Part shown: one piece after another, positions 25,853-34,074 of the stretch
Layout of the letters: the number at the start of each line of letters is the position of its first letter
Numbering within the stretch: position 1 is the first letter of the stretch
Made by a program: the position numbers and the translations under genes
Assembly (NCBI GenBank): GCA_047602645.1
Contig: JASGGU010000003.1
Location: 78,022 to 142,021 of the forward strand
Length of the DNA stretch: 64,000 bases
DNA from: JAEYFP01 sp047602645
GTDB lineage: Bacteria; Bacillota; Clostridia; Lachnospirales; Lachnospiraceae
Direction: 5' to 3'
The notes under the pieces: model-generated
The model's input: only the letters and a program-made list of their open reading frames with translations
Told to the model about the DNA's origin: nothing
Database searches by the model: none

Positions 25853-26754
25853 GAAACACTACGGTCTGCATTGGGGGCGTCGAGTTCAAAAATCCGGTTA
25901 TGACGGCATCGGGAACGTTTGGTTCCGGTATGGAATATTGTGAGTTTGTAGATCTGAACAGGCTGGGAGCAGTTATTACAAAAGGGGTGTCTAATATACC
26001 GTGGGAAGGAAATCCGACGCCCCGCGTGGCCGAGACATATGGCGGCATGATAAACGCCATCGGTTTGCAGAATCCAGGCATGGAGCTGTTTATTAAGCGG
26101 GATCTTGCATTTTTAAACAACTATGATACGAAGGTTATCGTCAATGTATGCGGAAAAAGCATCGAGGATTATGTCGAGGTCGTGGAGCGCCTTTCCGGAG
26201 AAACAGCCGATCTGCTGGAAATCAACGTTTCCTGCCCGAACGTCAAAGAGGGTGCAATTGCTTTCGGACAAAAGACAGAGGCGCTGTGCAGGATTACAAA
26301 GGAAATCAAAAAAAAGGCAAAGCAGCCGATCATCATGAAGCTTTCGCCGAATGTGACGGACATCTCTGAAATGGCAAGAGCAGCAGAGGCATCCGGTGCG
26401 GATGCAATCTCCCTGATTAATACACTGACAGCAATGAAAATCGATATCCATAAAAGAAGTTTTGCACTTGCGAACAAAACGGGAGGACTTTCGGGACCTG
26501 CGATTAAGCCGATTGCGGTTCGGATGGTTTATCAGGCAGCTCATGCAGTAAAGATTCCGGTGATCGGCATGGGCGGCATTGCAAATGCCGAGGATGCGAT
26601 TGAATTTATGATGGCGGGTGCAACGGCCGTGGCGGTGGGCGCGATGAATTTTCACAACCCATATTTAACGGAAGAGGTGATTGACGGAATTGAAGCTTAT
26701 ATGGAGCAATACCGTGTGGCGGATATCAAAGAGTTGATCGGCTGTGTCAATTAA
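25849..26754 (+). CDS. pyrD: Dihydroorotate dehydrogenase B (NAD+), catalytic subunit
   Basis: The FMN enzyme oxidises dihydroorotate to orotate. The 301-residue class 1B subunit shows GVEFKNPVMTASGTFG at the N-terminus, the NAIGLQNPG segment, the active-site region EINVSCPNVKEG with the catalytic cysteine, and IPVIGMGGIANAEDAIEFMMAGA for phosphate binding. It works with PyrK encoded just upstream. A terminator-like hairpin follows 27 bases after the stop. Confidence 0.95.
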   Translation: MRNTTVCIGGVEFKNPVMTASGTFGSGMEYCEFVDLNRLGAVITKGVSNIPWEGNPTPRVAETYGGMINAIGLQNPGMELFIKRDLAFLNNYDTKVIVNVCGKSIEDYVEVVERLSGETADLLEINVSCPNVKEGAIAFGQKTEALCRITKEIKKKAKQPIIMKLSPNVTDISEMARAAEASGADAISLINTLTAMKIDIHKRSFALANKTGGLSGPAIKPIAVRMVYQAAHAVKIPVIGMGGIANAEDAIEFMMAGATAVAVGAMNFHNPYLTEEVIDGIEAYMEQYRVADIKELIGCVN

Positions 26755-26781
26755 ATAATGAAATGGCAGTTGCACGCATAC

Positions 26782-26835
26782 AAACCTTTCTGACTGAATA
26801 AAATGAATAAAGGAAATCAGTCAGGGAGGTTTTTT
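26782..26835 (+). terminator. pyr-operon terminator that also buries the sipL ribosome binding site
   Basis: A 16-bp stem with two G-T pairs (26782-26797 with 26817-26832) is followed by six T residues (26830-26835), the form of a Rho-independent terminator. The 3' arm contains AGGGAGG, the ribosome binding site of the next gene. Transcripts that read through would carry that site in a closed hairpin. Confidence 0.75.
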
Positions 26836-28404
26836 GTGGTAGTTAAAAGAAAAAACATACATATGGATAGAATCAAATGCAGCGCTTCTACGCAGATGAC
26901 AATTGACGCGGATGTAAACGTTCCGGATTCGAAACCTGATGTAACGAAAATCCTGCTGGAAAAGGGATGGATTAAAATAGAAGAGGTGAAGGCCCTTGAA
27001 AATCAGGTGCTCGTGCGGGGAAATCTCTGCTTCGCGTTTCTTTATCAGTGTGAGTACGGAGACCGGAACGTAAGTTGTATGGAAGGGAAAATACCATTCG
27101 AAGAAATGGTACATGTCGAGGGTGCGAGCGGTCAGGACACTGTAAGGGTATGCAAGAAGCTTGAAAATCTGAGCATCGGTATGATCAACTCAAGAAAGAT
27201 AAGTGTGCGTGCAATTGCGGTTATCGAACCGGAGATTGAAGAGCTTTATGATGAAGAGGTGTTATATGATGTAGAGGAAGTACCGATGCTTCAAAAAAAG
27301 ACAAAGCAGCTTCTGACGACGGAGGCGGCTGTTGAAAGGCGGGATATGCTGCGGATCAGAGAGGAAGTCAAACTTCCGTCCAACCTGCCGAATATTTTTG
27401 AAGTTATCTGGGATATGGTGCGCATCTGTACGATGGAATTCAGGATCGGAGACGGAAAAATCTATGTGCAGGGAGAGGTACAGGTATTTTTCCTGTACGA
27501 GGCAGAAGGAGAAGAGGGAAAACTTGCCTATTATGAAACGAGGCTTCCGATCAACATGCAGCTTGATTGCAGTGACTGTATGGAGGATATGATTCCAATC
27601 ATTCGTTATGATATCCTTGACAGGAGGCTGGAGATCAAACCGGACGAGGACGGCGAGGACAGAATTGCAGAGCTGGATATGAATGTGGAGCTGGATATGA
27701 AGCTTTACCGCGAGGAGAGAACAGATATTTTGGAGGACGCCTATGGAGTGACAGAAGAGGTCACAGGTGTATTCAAAACAGGACATTACAGAAAACTGCT
27801 TTGCGATGAGCGAAATAAATGCATCGCAACAGGCAAGATTAAGCTAAATCCTTTAAAATCGCAGATGCTGCAGGTATGCGCCGTATCCGGAGAGCTTGCA
27901 ATCGACGATACGACCGTGACAGAAGAAGGAATGCAGGTGGATGGCGCAATAGAGCTGCAAGTTCTGTATACGGATTTAAAAGAGCCGAATCAGTTTTTTG
28001 CCGCAAGCGGTTCTGTTCCGTTTACGTGCAGGATGGATGTAAAAAATATGAATGACCAGACCTCGCATTTCCTTAATGCGACAATTTCCCAGATCACCTT
28101 CTCCATGCCGAGCAATGAAGAGGTTGAGGTGAATATTCAAGTCAATTTGCATCTGTCCGCTTTTCAAAATATGGCGGAGGAGTTTTTAAACGGTATTCAG
28201 ATCAGTGAATTGAATTCAGAGAAGATGAAAGGGCTGCCGAGTATGATCGGATATATCGCGAAGGAGGGAGATACCCTCTGGCAGCTCGGTAAGAAATACT
28301 ATGTGCCTATCAGCCAGATTGCGGAGGCCAATCATTTGACGACGCAGGAGCTCCATCGCGGCGACAAGCTGATCATTGTCAAATCTATGGAAAAGAAAGT
28401 ATAA
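26836..28404 (+). CDS. sipL: SPOCS (DUF3794)/LysM protein, SipL-like spore morphogenesis factor
   Basis: A 522-residue protein with repeated SPOCS/DUF3794-type domains (about 20-120, 165-290 and 310-460) and a C-terminal LysM domain (about 470-516, YIAKEGDTLWQLGKKYYVPISQIAEANHL). This architecture and length match SipL of Clostridioides difficile, the SpoIVA-binding protein needed to attach the coat to the forespore. The start is taken as GTG 26836, six bases after AGGGAGG; an ATG 11 codons upstream (26803) has no ribosome binding site. The name rests on architecture, not on a search. Confidence 0.78.
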   Translation: MVVKRKNIHMDRIKCSASTQMTIDADVNVPDSKPDVTKILLEKGWIKIEEVKALENQVLVRGNLCFAFLYQCEYGDRNVSCMEGKIPFEEMVHVEGASGQDTVRVCKKLENLSIGMINSRKISVRAIAVIEPEIEELYDEEVLYDVEEVPMLQKKTKQLLTTEAAVERRDMLRIREEVKLPSNLPNIFEVIWDMVRICTMEFRIGDGKIYVQGEVQVFFLYEAEGEEGKLAYYETRLPINMQLDCSDCMEDMIPIIRYDILDRRLEIKPDEDGEDRIAELDMNVELDMKLYREERTDILEDAYGVTEEVTGVFKTGHYRKLLCDERNKCIATGKIKLNPLKSQMLQVCAVSGELAIDDTTVTEEGMQVDGAIELQVLYTDLKEPNQFFAASGSVPFTCRMDVKNMNDQTSHFLNATISQITFSMPSNEEVEVNIQVNLHLSAFQNMAEEFLNGIQISELNSEKMKGLPSMIGYIAKEGDTLWQLGKKYYVPISQIAEANHLTTQELHRGDKLIIVKSMEKKV

Positions 28405-28425
28405 ATTAGAGATCGGATTGAATAA

Positions 28426-28456
28426 AAAAGCGCTGTGGTTTATCTGCGGCGCTTTT
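28426..28456 (+). terminator. Terminator after sipL
   Basis: AAAAGCGC at 28426-28433 pairs with GCGCTTTT at 28449-28456, and the stem continues inward with G-T pairs to a five-base loop. It lies 22 bases after the sipL stop codon. Confidence 0.75.
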
Positions 28457-28518
28457 AAATTCTATGGACTTGCAGACGGGATCCTGTTATACTCAAAAAA
28501 AGAGAGGTGGTGTAAACA

Positions 28519-29355
28519 GTGAAAAAGTGTGAAATTATAAAAACGATTCAGGGACAGCGGACAATTGACGGCGCAGGCGTCCGGCTTGTTCGTGTGCTGG
28601 GGCAAAGTGATGTGAAAGAATTTGATCCTTTTTTGATGCTGGATTCCTTTGATACGGAAGATCCTGCGGATTACCTTGCGGGCTTTCCGATGCATCCGCA
28701 CAGAGGGATCGAGACAATCACCTACTTGATTTCCGGGCGGATTGAGCACGAGGACAGTCTTGGAAATAAGGATGCAATTCTCGCGGGAGAAAGCCAGTGG
28801 ATGACGGCAGGCAGCGGTATCCTGCATCAGGAAATGCCGAAGCAGGCAGGCCGAATGCTTGGCTTTCAACTGTGGCTGAACCTGCCCGGTGCGGAAAAAA
28901 TGACAGATTCTGCTTATTTAAGTATCACAAATAAAATGATTCCTCAGGTTGAATTGGAAGGCGCGGCGCTTCGTGTGCTGTCCGGACAATTCGGTGATGC
29001 TGCCGGGGTGACGCCAAAGCATATTCCTGCGACCATTTATGATGTGACACTGCGTGCCGGCGGAGAAATTGAGCTTCCGACAAAGGCTGATGAGACGGTT
29101 TTTGTATTTTTGATTGAGGGAGGTGCTCAGATCGACGGGAAGACGATACCCGAAAAAACGGCCATACTGTTTGACAAGGGGGATTTTATCACTGTTATGG
29201 CACAGCAGAAGGAGACGCTGCGTTTTATCTTCTTTTCAGGAAAGCCTCTGCATGAGCCGGTCGCGTGGGGCGGCCCCATTGTGATGAATACGCAGGAGGA
29301 GCTTTCACATGCTTTTGAGGAGCTGCGCCGTGGTGAGTTTATAAAGCACAGCTAA
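28519..29355 (+). CDS. Pirin-family bicupin protein
   Basis: A 278-residue pirin: the N-terminal cupin has FDPFLMLDSFD, FPMHPHRGIETITYL (metal-binding histidines), GSGILHQEMP and an overall two-cupin layout, with GGAQIDGKTI and the FFSGKPLHEPVAWGGPIVMN block near the C-terminus. Bacterial pirins are metal-binding and some have quercetinase activity or modulate pyruvate metabolism; the role here is unknown. The start is GTG 28519 after AGAGAGGTGG. It is monocistronic between two terminators. Confidence 0.9.
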   Translation: MKKCEIIKTIQGQRTIDGAGVRLVRVLGQSDVKEFDPFLMLDSFDTEDPADYLAGFPMHPHRGIETITYLISGRIEHEDSLGNKDAILAGESQWMTAGSGILHQEMPKQAGRMLGFQLWLNLPGAEKMTDSAYLSITNKMIPQVELEGAALRVLSGQFGDAAGVTPKHIPATIYDVTLRAGGEIELPTKADETVFVFLIEGGAQIDGKTIPEKTAILFDKGDFITVMAQQKETLRFIFFSGKPLHEPVAWGGPIVMNTQEELSHAFEELRRGEFIKHS

Positions 29356-29362
29356 TTATTTG

Positions 29363-29416
29363 ATAGGATAAGAAAGACCTTACTATGCTGCAACAGTAAG
29401 GTCTTTCTTATCCTAT
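29363..29416. terminator. Very stable bidirectional terminator
   Basis: A perfect 22-bp inverted repeat (29363-29384 with 29395-29416) with a 10-base loop lies between the convergent pirin gene and the 212-residue protein gene, whose stop is four bases away. It should end transcripts from both sides. Confidence 0.85.
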
Positions 29417-29419
29417 TTA

Positions 29420-30058
29420 TTAAATTACGCCGGCTGCTGTATTCTGCGCTTGAGATTCCGCAGCCCATTTATCGAACTTGCTCATGACAGAATCATAGGT
29501 TTTCGAAGAAATTTCGGGAAGCTCCTTACCCCATGACTTTGTGGCTTCTTTGAAGCCTTTTTCAAAGGCACTGCGCATTTCCTCGAGCTTGTCGGGATCA
29601 CCGCCCGTCAAAGCCTTTGCCATTTCAATAATTCTGTCGGATGTATTTTCCACACTCCAATAACCGCCCTCGGAAATTGCCTTCTGCGCCTCTTGCTTTG
29701 CAGCAGCGGTTACGGTAAAATTGCCGCTCGCTAAAAAGCTCCAGATACTGTCGGACTGTGCGAGCGCATTTCCCTGACCGGTCACTGCTTCGCGCACGAT
29801 CTTCAACAGACTTTCCTGGCGGGAAGCGGCATCAGACTTCAGCATTTCAATAACTGCCGTATTTGGCTGATACTTTGTTTTTGCTGCGGCGACGGCATCC
29901 GTATCGGCACTTTTTTCATAAATGACACCGGTTTCTTCCGCTGCGGAAGAGACGGGTGTCTGATTCTTCTTTCCTGTATCTTCGGTTGATTTTGCAGCTT
30001 TCGCATAGGCGCTGTAAGCATCTGATTGTGAGTATCCTGAAATTCCGTTTACACTCAT
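29420..30058 (-). CDS. Conserved-looking hypothetical protein, possibly motility-linked
   Basis: I do not recognise a named family for this 212-residue protein. The N-terminus (MSVNGISGYSQSDAYSAYAK) is low-complexity, Ser/Ala/Tyr rich, with no signal peptide. The rest is predicted mostly helical, with a tryptophan-containing region (about 135-195, YWSVENTSDRIIEMAKAL and FKEATKSWGKELPEIS). No cysteines are present. AAGGAGGG lies seven bases before the ATG. Upstream, on the same strand, is a GCCGATAT element of sigma-28 type, so a flagellar-regulon role is possible. That is an inference; no flagellar genes lie in the window. Confidence 0.6.
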   Translation of the reverse strand: MSVNGISGYSQSDAYSAYAKAAKSTEDTGKKNQTPVSSAAEETGVIYEKSADTDAVAAAKTKYQPNTAVIEMLKSDAASRQESLLKIVREAVTGQGNALAQSDSIWSFLASGNFTVTAAAKQEAQKAISEGGYWSVENTSDRIIEMAKALTGGDPDKLEEMRSAFEKGFKEATKSWGKELPEISSKTYDSVMSKFDKWAAESQAQNTAAGVI

Positions 30059-30136
30059 AGTATTGACCCTCCTTGGTTAACAAATGCGGCCTTCATCCTG
30101 CTGCCGCAGTGAATGGGATAATAATTTTCATTTATT

Positions 30137-30163
30137 ATATCGGCTGATTTTGTAAATTCATTA
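30137..30163 (-). promoter_or_regulatory. Candidate sigma-28 (SigD) promoter
   Basis: On the minus strand TAAT (30160-30163) and GCCGATAT (30137-30144) are separated by exactly 15 bases. The clostridial/Bacillus SigD consensus is TAAA-N15-GCCGATAT, so the match is 11 of 12. It sits about 80 bases before the 212-residue protein's ATG. Confidence 0.5.
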
Positions 30164-30333
30164 TATCCTTTTTTGTTCCGGAGCCAGGAAGATAAAGGCT
30201 GAATTGCTTGTTATTTTTCTATATATTAGAAAGCCCCTTGAAAAGTTATATAAAAAAATGGTAAAATAATTACAATCCGGTATACAAAGTACAATAGGGT
30301 GCAAAAAAAGTACAAAAGGGAGCACGGATTTTT

Positions 30334-31209
30334 ATGGAACAGATGAATTTAAAAGCCATGGCAAAGATTAACCTTGGGCTGGATGTTGTGAGGAAAAGAG
30401 AAGACGGATATCATGAGGTCAGGATGATCATGCAGAATATCCACCTGTATGATAAGTTGTGCATTGCAAAGGTAAAGAGAAGAGGTATTTTTGTCGAGAC
30501 GAATCTGCATTTTCTGCCGACTAATGAAAATAATCTGGTCTATAAGGCCGCGAAGCTTTTAATGGAAGAATTTGAAATCAAACAGGGCGTTTCCATCCGA
30601 CTGCAAAAATATATTCCGGTATCCGCAGGCATGGCGGGCGGAAGCACGGATGCCGCCGCGGTGCTGTACGGGGTGAACCGCCTGTTTCGACTCGACCTGT
30701 CCACAGAGCAGCTTATGGAACGGGGTGTGAAAATCGGAGCGGATGTACCTTACTGTATTATGCGCGGTACGGCGCTTTCAGAAGGAATCGGAGAAAAGCT
30801 GACGCCGCTGCCTCCCATGCCTCCCTGTCATGTGCTGATCGCAAAGCCGGGTGTCGGCGTGTCGACCAAATTTGTATATGAAAACTTAAATGTGCCCGGA
30901 CTCACATTCCATCCTGACATTGACGGGATTATCGAGGCGATCAGGGAGCAGAATTTAAAAGGAGTGGCCAAACTGCTGTCAAATGTGCTTGAGACAGTAA
31001 CGGTCAGGGAATATCCTGTAATTGAAGAAATCAAGAATTTTATGAAGGAGCATGGCGCGCTGAATGCGATTATGAGCGGAAGCGGACCGACGGTCTTTGG
31101 ACTGTTTGACGAAGAAAGAACGGCACAGCGTGCATATCAGGATTTAAAAAACAAGGGGCTTGCGAAGCAGGTTTATTTAACAGACATTTATAACAGGAGG
31201 GATGTATAA
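30334..31209 (+). CDS. ispE: 4-diphosphocytidyl-2-C-methyl-D-erythritol kinase
   Basis: IspE phosphorylates CDP-methylerythritol in the MEP isoprenoid pathway. The 291-residue GHMP kinase begins with KAMAKINLGLDVVRKREDGYHEV, contains the ATP-binding VSAGMAGGSTDAAAVLYGVN (about residue 92), GADVPYC, and the C-terminal MSGSGPTVFGLF. Length and motifs fit well. A GGGAGC lies nine bases before the ATG. It overlaps the GntR gene by one base (TAATG). Confidence 0.95.
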   Translation: MEQMNLKAMAKINLGLDVVRKREDGYHEVRMIMQNIHLYDKLCIAKVKRRGIFVETNLHFLPTNENNLVYKAAKLLMEEFEIKQGVSIRLQKYIPVSAGMAGGSTDAAAVLYGVNRLFRLDLSTEQLMERGVKIGADVPYCIMRGTALSEGIGEKLTPLPPMPPCHVLIAKPGVGVSTKFVYENLNVPGLTFHPDIDGIIEAIREQNLKGVAKLLSNVLETVTVREYPVIEEIKNFMKEHGALNAIMSGSGPTVFGLFDEERTAQRAYQDLKNKGLAKQVYLTDIYNRRDV

Positions 31210-31880
31210 TGGAAGAACATAAGCTTGAAATGCATATTGATGAGTACCTTCCGCTGAGAGACGTGGTATTTAACACGTTGAGACAGGGGATTTTAACCGG
31301 AGAATTAAAACCCGGTGAGCGGCTGATGGAAATCCATCTTGCAAACCGCCTGGGGGTCAGCAGAACGCCAATCCGGGAAGCGATCCGAATGCTGGAGCTG
31401 GAGGGGCTTGTCACGATGATTCCCCGGAGGGGAGCAGAGGTTTCCAGAATTTCCAAGCAGGATTTGAGAGACGTGCTTGAAGTCAGAAGGACGCTTGATG
31501 CACTTGCGGTCCGCCTTGCCTGCGAACGGATTACGCCGGAGGAGAAGTCGGCGCTGGAAGAAGCCGCAGCGAATTTTGAACGCTCCACAAAAACAAAGGA
31601 TGCAACGACAATTGCGAAGGCCGATGTCTGTTTTCATGATATTATTCTGAAGGCGTCTGACAATAAGCGCTTGATGCAGCTTGTCAACAATCTGGCGGAA
31701 CGGGTTTACCGTTACAGGCTTGAGTATATTAAGGACAGCAGAAACCACCAGCGTCTGATTGATGAACATGAGGAAATCCTCAAATGGGTTGAGCTGGGAG
31801 AAAAAGAAAGGGCACAGACCGCGATTGAGACACATATCGACAACCAGGAGAAAAACATTATCAGCCAATTGGAGTTGTAG
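31209..31880 (+). CDS. GntR-family regulator, FCD (FadR) subfamily
   Basis: A 223-residue transcription factor. The winged helix (about 15-80) includes ILTGELKPGERLMEIHLANRLGVSRTPIREAIRMLELEGLV, the classic GntR signature. The C-terminal all-helical FCD ligand domain (about 90-215) has metal-type histidines (DVCFHDIIL, DNQEKN region). Its start overlaps the ispE stop by one base, an arrangement seen in other Clostridia, so it is coupled to ispE though a link to isoprenoids is not established. Confidence 0.9.
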   Translation: MEEHKLEMHIDEYLPLRDVVFNTLRQGILTGELKPGERLMEIHLANRLGVSRTPIREAIRMLELEGLVTMIPRRGAEVSRISKQDLRDVLEVRRTLDALAVRLACERITPEEKSALEEAAANFERSTKTKDATTIAKADVCFHDIILKASDNKRLMQLVNNLAERVYRYRLEYIKDSRNHQRLIDEHEEILKWVELGEKERAQTAIETHIDNQEKNIISQLEL

Positions 31881-31953
31881 ATAATGGGCAGTTTTTGGGC
31901 GGGAGTCTGCAAACAAATTCTTTGCCTTGAATAAAATAGAACCATACGGGAAA

Positions 31954-32004
31954 TGCTCCTTATTAAGGTAGAGCCGCCGGACGGCGGACATTTAAGAAGG
32001 AGCA
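31954..32004 (+). promoter_or_regulatory. Hairpin hiding the spoIIR ribosome binding site
   Basis: TGCTCCTT (31954-31961) pairs perfectly with AAGGAGCA (31997-32004), which is the ribosome binding site of spoIIR, and the stem continues after one mismatch for four more pairs. Inside lies a second GC stem, CCGCC (31974-31978) with GGCGG (31983-31987) and a four-base loop. There is no T-run, so it is not a terminator; it should repress translation until opened. Confidence 0.6.
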
Positions 32005-32008
32005 CAAT

Positions 32009-32683
32009 ATGACAGAACAAAAAGAGCGTTATCAACGGCTGCTTATCGCGGTATTATCAGTGATTCTCGGTATTGCAGGAAGCTATTACATAGGGGTGAT
32101 TCAGGCGCAGCGGGTGACAGCGTCTGCAAGGATTGCAGATAAAATCGTGCGTTTTCATGTGATACCGGACAACGACAGCGAGGCGGATCAGGAGCTGAAA
32201 CGGCTTGTCAGAAATGATTTGCTGGAATATTTTGCAATCAAACAGGAGCTTCTGAATCAGGAGGGTAAGCCAACAAAGGAGGCTTTCCTGGAGGAGATAA
32301 AAGAGGATCTCCCGGACCTCGAACTATTGGCAGAAAGCAGAATTCAAACAGAAGGTTTTGCATATGATGTAAAGGCTGTATGTGAAAAGGTCTACTTTCC
32401 GGAAAAGATCTTTGAAGATTATGTGTTCCCGGAAGGCTCTTATGATGCGATTGAAATTTTTATCGGCGATGCCAGAGGTTCTAACTGGTGGGGAGTCATG
32501 TATCCAAACCTCTGTCTGACAAAAGGCACTTATGCGGCATTTTCCGAAGAAACGGACGAGAAGCTTAAGGACATGCTTTTGGCAGAGGATTATGAAAGCC
32601 TGCTCACCGCTCCGCGTGAAAAGGTGTACGTGAAATGCAAAACCTATGAACTTGTGAAGGAGCTGCTTTCAAAGACCCCTTGA
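32009..32683 (+). CDS. spoIIR: Stage II sporulation protein R
   Basis: SpoIIR is made in the forespore under sigma-F and is exported to signal SpoIIGA to process pro-sigma-E in the mother cell. The 224-residue protein has an N-terminal signal/anchor helix (about 10-33), RFHVIPDNDSEADQELKRLVR and the C-terminal GSNWWGVMYPNLCLTKG motif with its conserved cysteine. Length matches. The ribosome binding site AAGGAG is contained in a hairpin (see separate entry). Confidence 0.93.
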   Translation: MTEQKERYQRLLIAVLSVILGIAGSYYIGVIQAQRVTASARIADKIVRFHVIPDNDSEADQELKRLVRNDLLEYFAIKQELLNQEGKPTKEAFLEEIKEDLPDLELLAESRIQTEGFAYDVKAVCEKVYFPEKIFEDYVFPEGSYDAIEIFIGDARGSNWWGVMYPNLCLTKGTYAAFSEETDEKLKDMLLAEDYESLLTAPREKVYVKCKTYELVKELLSKTP

Positions 32684-32759
32684 ACTGTTACTTGAATTAT
32701 TTGTTAATAAGGGATAGAATGGATAGGCATGAAATAATAGATGTAATGAGGTATAAAGC

Positions 32760-33581
32760 ATGAGCAACAGCAACGCTCCTATCGGCGTATTTGATTCCGG
32801 TGTCGGAGGACTGACCGTCGCAAAGGAAATTATGACACAGATTCCTAATGAAAAAATCATTTATTTTGGAGATACGGCCAGGGTGCCATATGGCAGTAAA
32901 TCTAAAAAGACGATCACCAAATATACGAGACAGATCATCCGTTTTCTGATGACGCATCAGGTGAAGGCACTTGTAATTGCCTGCAATACAATGAGTGCCT
33001 GTGCACTGGAGGAGGTTGAGAAGGAGCTTTCAATTCCGATTATCGGTGTTGTCAAGCCGGGTGCACGCGTTGCGGCGGAGCAGACGAAAAATCAGCGAAT
33101 CGGCGTCATCGCGACGGAAAGCACCATACATAGTGAAATGTACGAACATTTTATCAATGAGATTGATCCGGCGCTGCACGTGATCGGGAAAGCATGCCCG
33201 CTGCTCTGCCCGCTTGTCGAAGAGGGCATGTTAGAGGATCCTGTGACCGATGAAATCGTAAGGCGGTATCTTAAGGATTTGATGAAGCAGGAGGTAGACA
33301 CGCTGATCCTTGGCTGTACTCATTATCCGCTGCTTGCTCCCGCAATCGGGAGGATTGCCGGAGAAAAGGTGCGGCTTGTTAATCCGGCCTATGAAACGGC
33401 TCGGGAATTAAAAGGACTGCTCACTTCCGGGAAGCTACTAAATACAGATACCGGAAAAGAGGATGGCGGAAAATATAAGTTTTATGTCAGTGACCTTGCC
33501 GATAAATTCAGTAACTTTGCGTCGAACATCCTGCATAACGGCAGTCTGACGACTGCGCAGGTAGATATTGAGGGATATTAA
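32760..33581 (+). CDS. murI: Glutamate racemase
   Basis: MurI supplies D-glutamate for peptidoglycan by a two-cysteine racemisation. The 273-residue protein shows IGVFDSGVGGLTVAKEI, FGDTARVPYGSKS, the first catalytic cysteine in ACNTMSA and the second in LGCTHYPLL. It begins ATG 32760 after a weak GAGG. A downstream DUF1934 gene starts 16 bases after the stop, suggesting co-transcription. Confidence 0.95.
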   Translation: MSNSNAPIGVFDSGVGGLTVAKEIMTQIPNEKIIYFGDTARVPYGSKSKKTITKYTRQIIRFLMTHQVKALVIACNTMSACALEEVEKELSIPIIGVVKPGARVAAEQTKNQRIGVIATESTIHSEMYEHFINEIDPALHVIGKACPLLCPLVEEGMLEDPVTDEIVRRYLKDLMKQEVDTLILGCTHYPLLAPAIGRIAGEKVRLVNPAYETARELKGLLTSGKLLNTDTGKEDGGKYKFYVSDLADKFSNFASNILHNGSLTTAQVDIEGY

Positions 33582-33597
33582 CAATCCGGAGGAAAGT

Positions 33598-34044
33598 ATG
33601 ACAAAAGATGTGCTGATTTCCGTCTCCGGGCTTCAGCTCGGAAATGATGCGGACAGTGATCAAATAGAAGTGATCACAAGGGGTAATTATTATAAAAAGA
33701 AAAACAAGCATTATGTGCTCTATGAAGAGATCATGGAGGGCTTTGACGGTGTGACGAAAAATATCATCAATTTTGATGACGGCGTCTTTAACCTGACGAA
33801 AAGCGGGGTCACAAACGTACATATGGTGTTTGAAGAGAATAAGCGCAACATTACGAACTATATCACACCTTATGGCAATATCCTGATTGGGATCGATGCA
33901 AGCAGAGTGGATATACAGGAATCAAAGGAACAGATACAGATCAACATCGATTATGCGCTGGATGTAAATTATGAGCATCTGGCTGACTGCAAGATTCATA
34001 TGAACATTACTCCCAGAAATAACGAAGTGTTTTCATTACAATAA
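33598..34044 (+). CDS. DUF1934 (YwiB-like) calycin-type protein
   Basis: A 148-residue small beta-barrel protein of the DUF1934 family: TKDVLISVSGLQL at the start, YKKKNKHYVLYEE, NIINFDDGVFNLTKSG and TPYGNILIGIDA are characteristic strands. The family has a calycin fold and unknown function; YwiB in Bacillus lies next to argS. The start ATG 33598 follows GGAGGAA; a longer frame into murI is not used. Confidence 0.85.
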   Translation: MTKDVLISVSGLQLGNDADSDQIEVITRGNYYKKKNKHYVLYEEIMEGFDGVTKNIINFDDGVFNLTKSGVTNVHMVFEENKRNITNYITPYGNILIGIDASRVDIQESKEQIQINIDYALDVNYEHLADCKIHMNITPRNNEVFSLQ

Positions 34045-34074
34045 GCCGTCTGCGCGATGAAGGAGGACTACAGA

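Noticed and set aside
26770..26804. TTGCAC...TAAAAT as a sipL promoter
   Set aside because: Spacing is 23 bases and the -10 lies in the terminator loop; no support.
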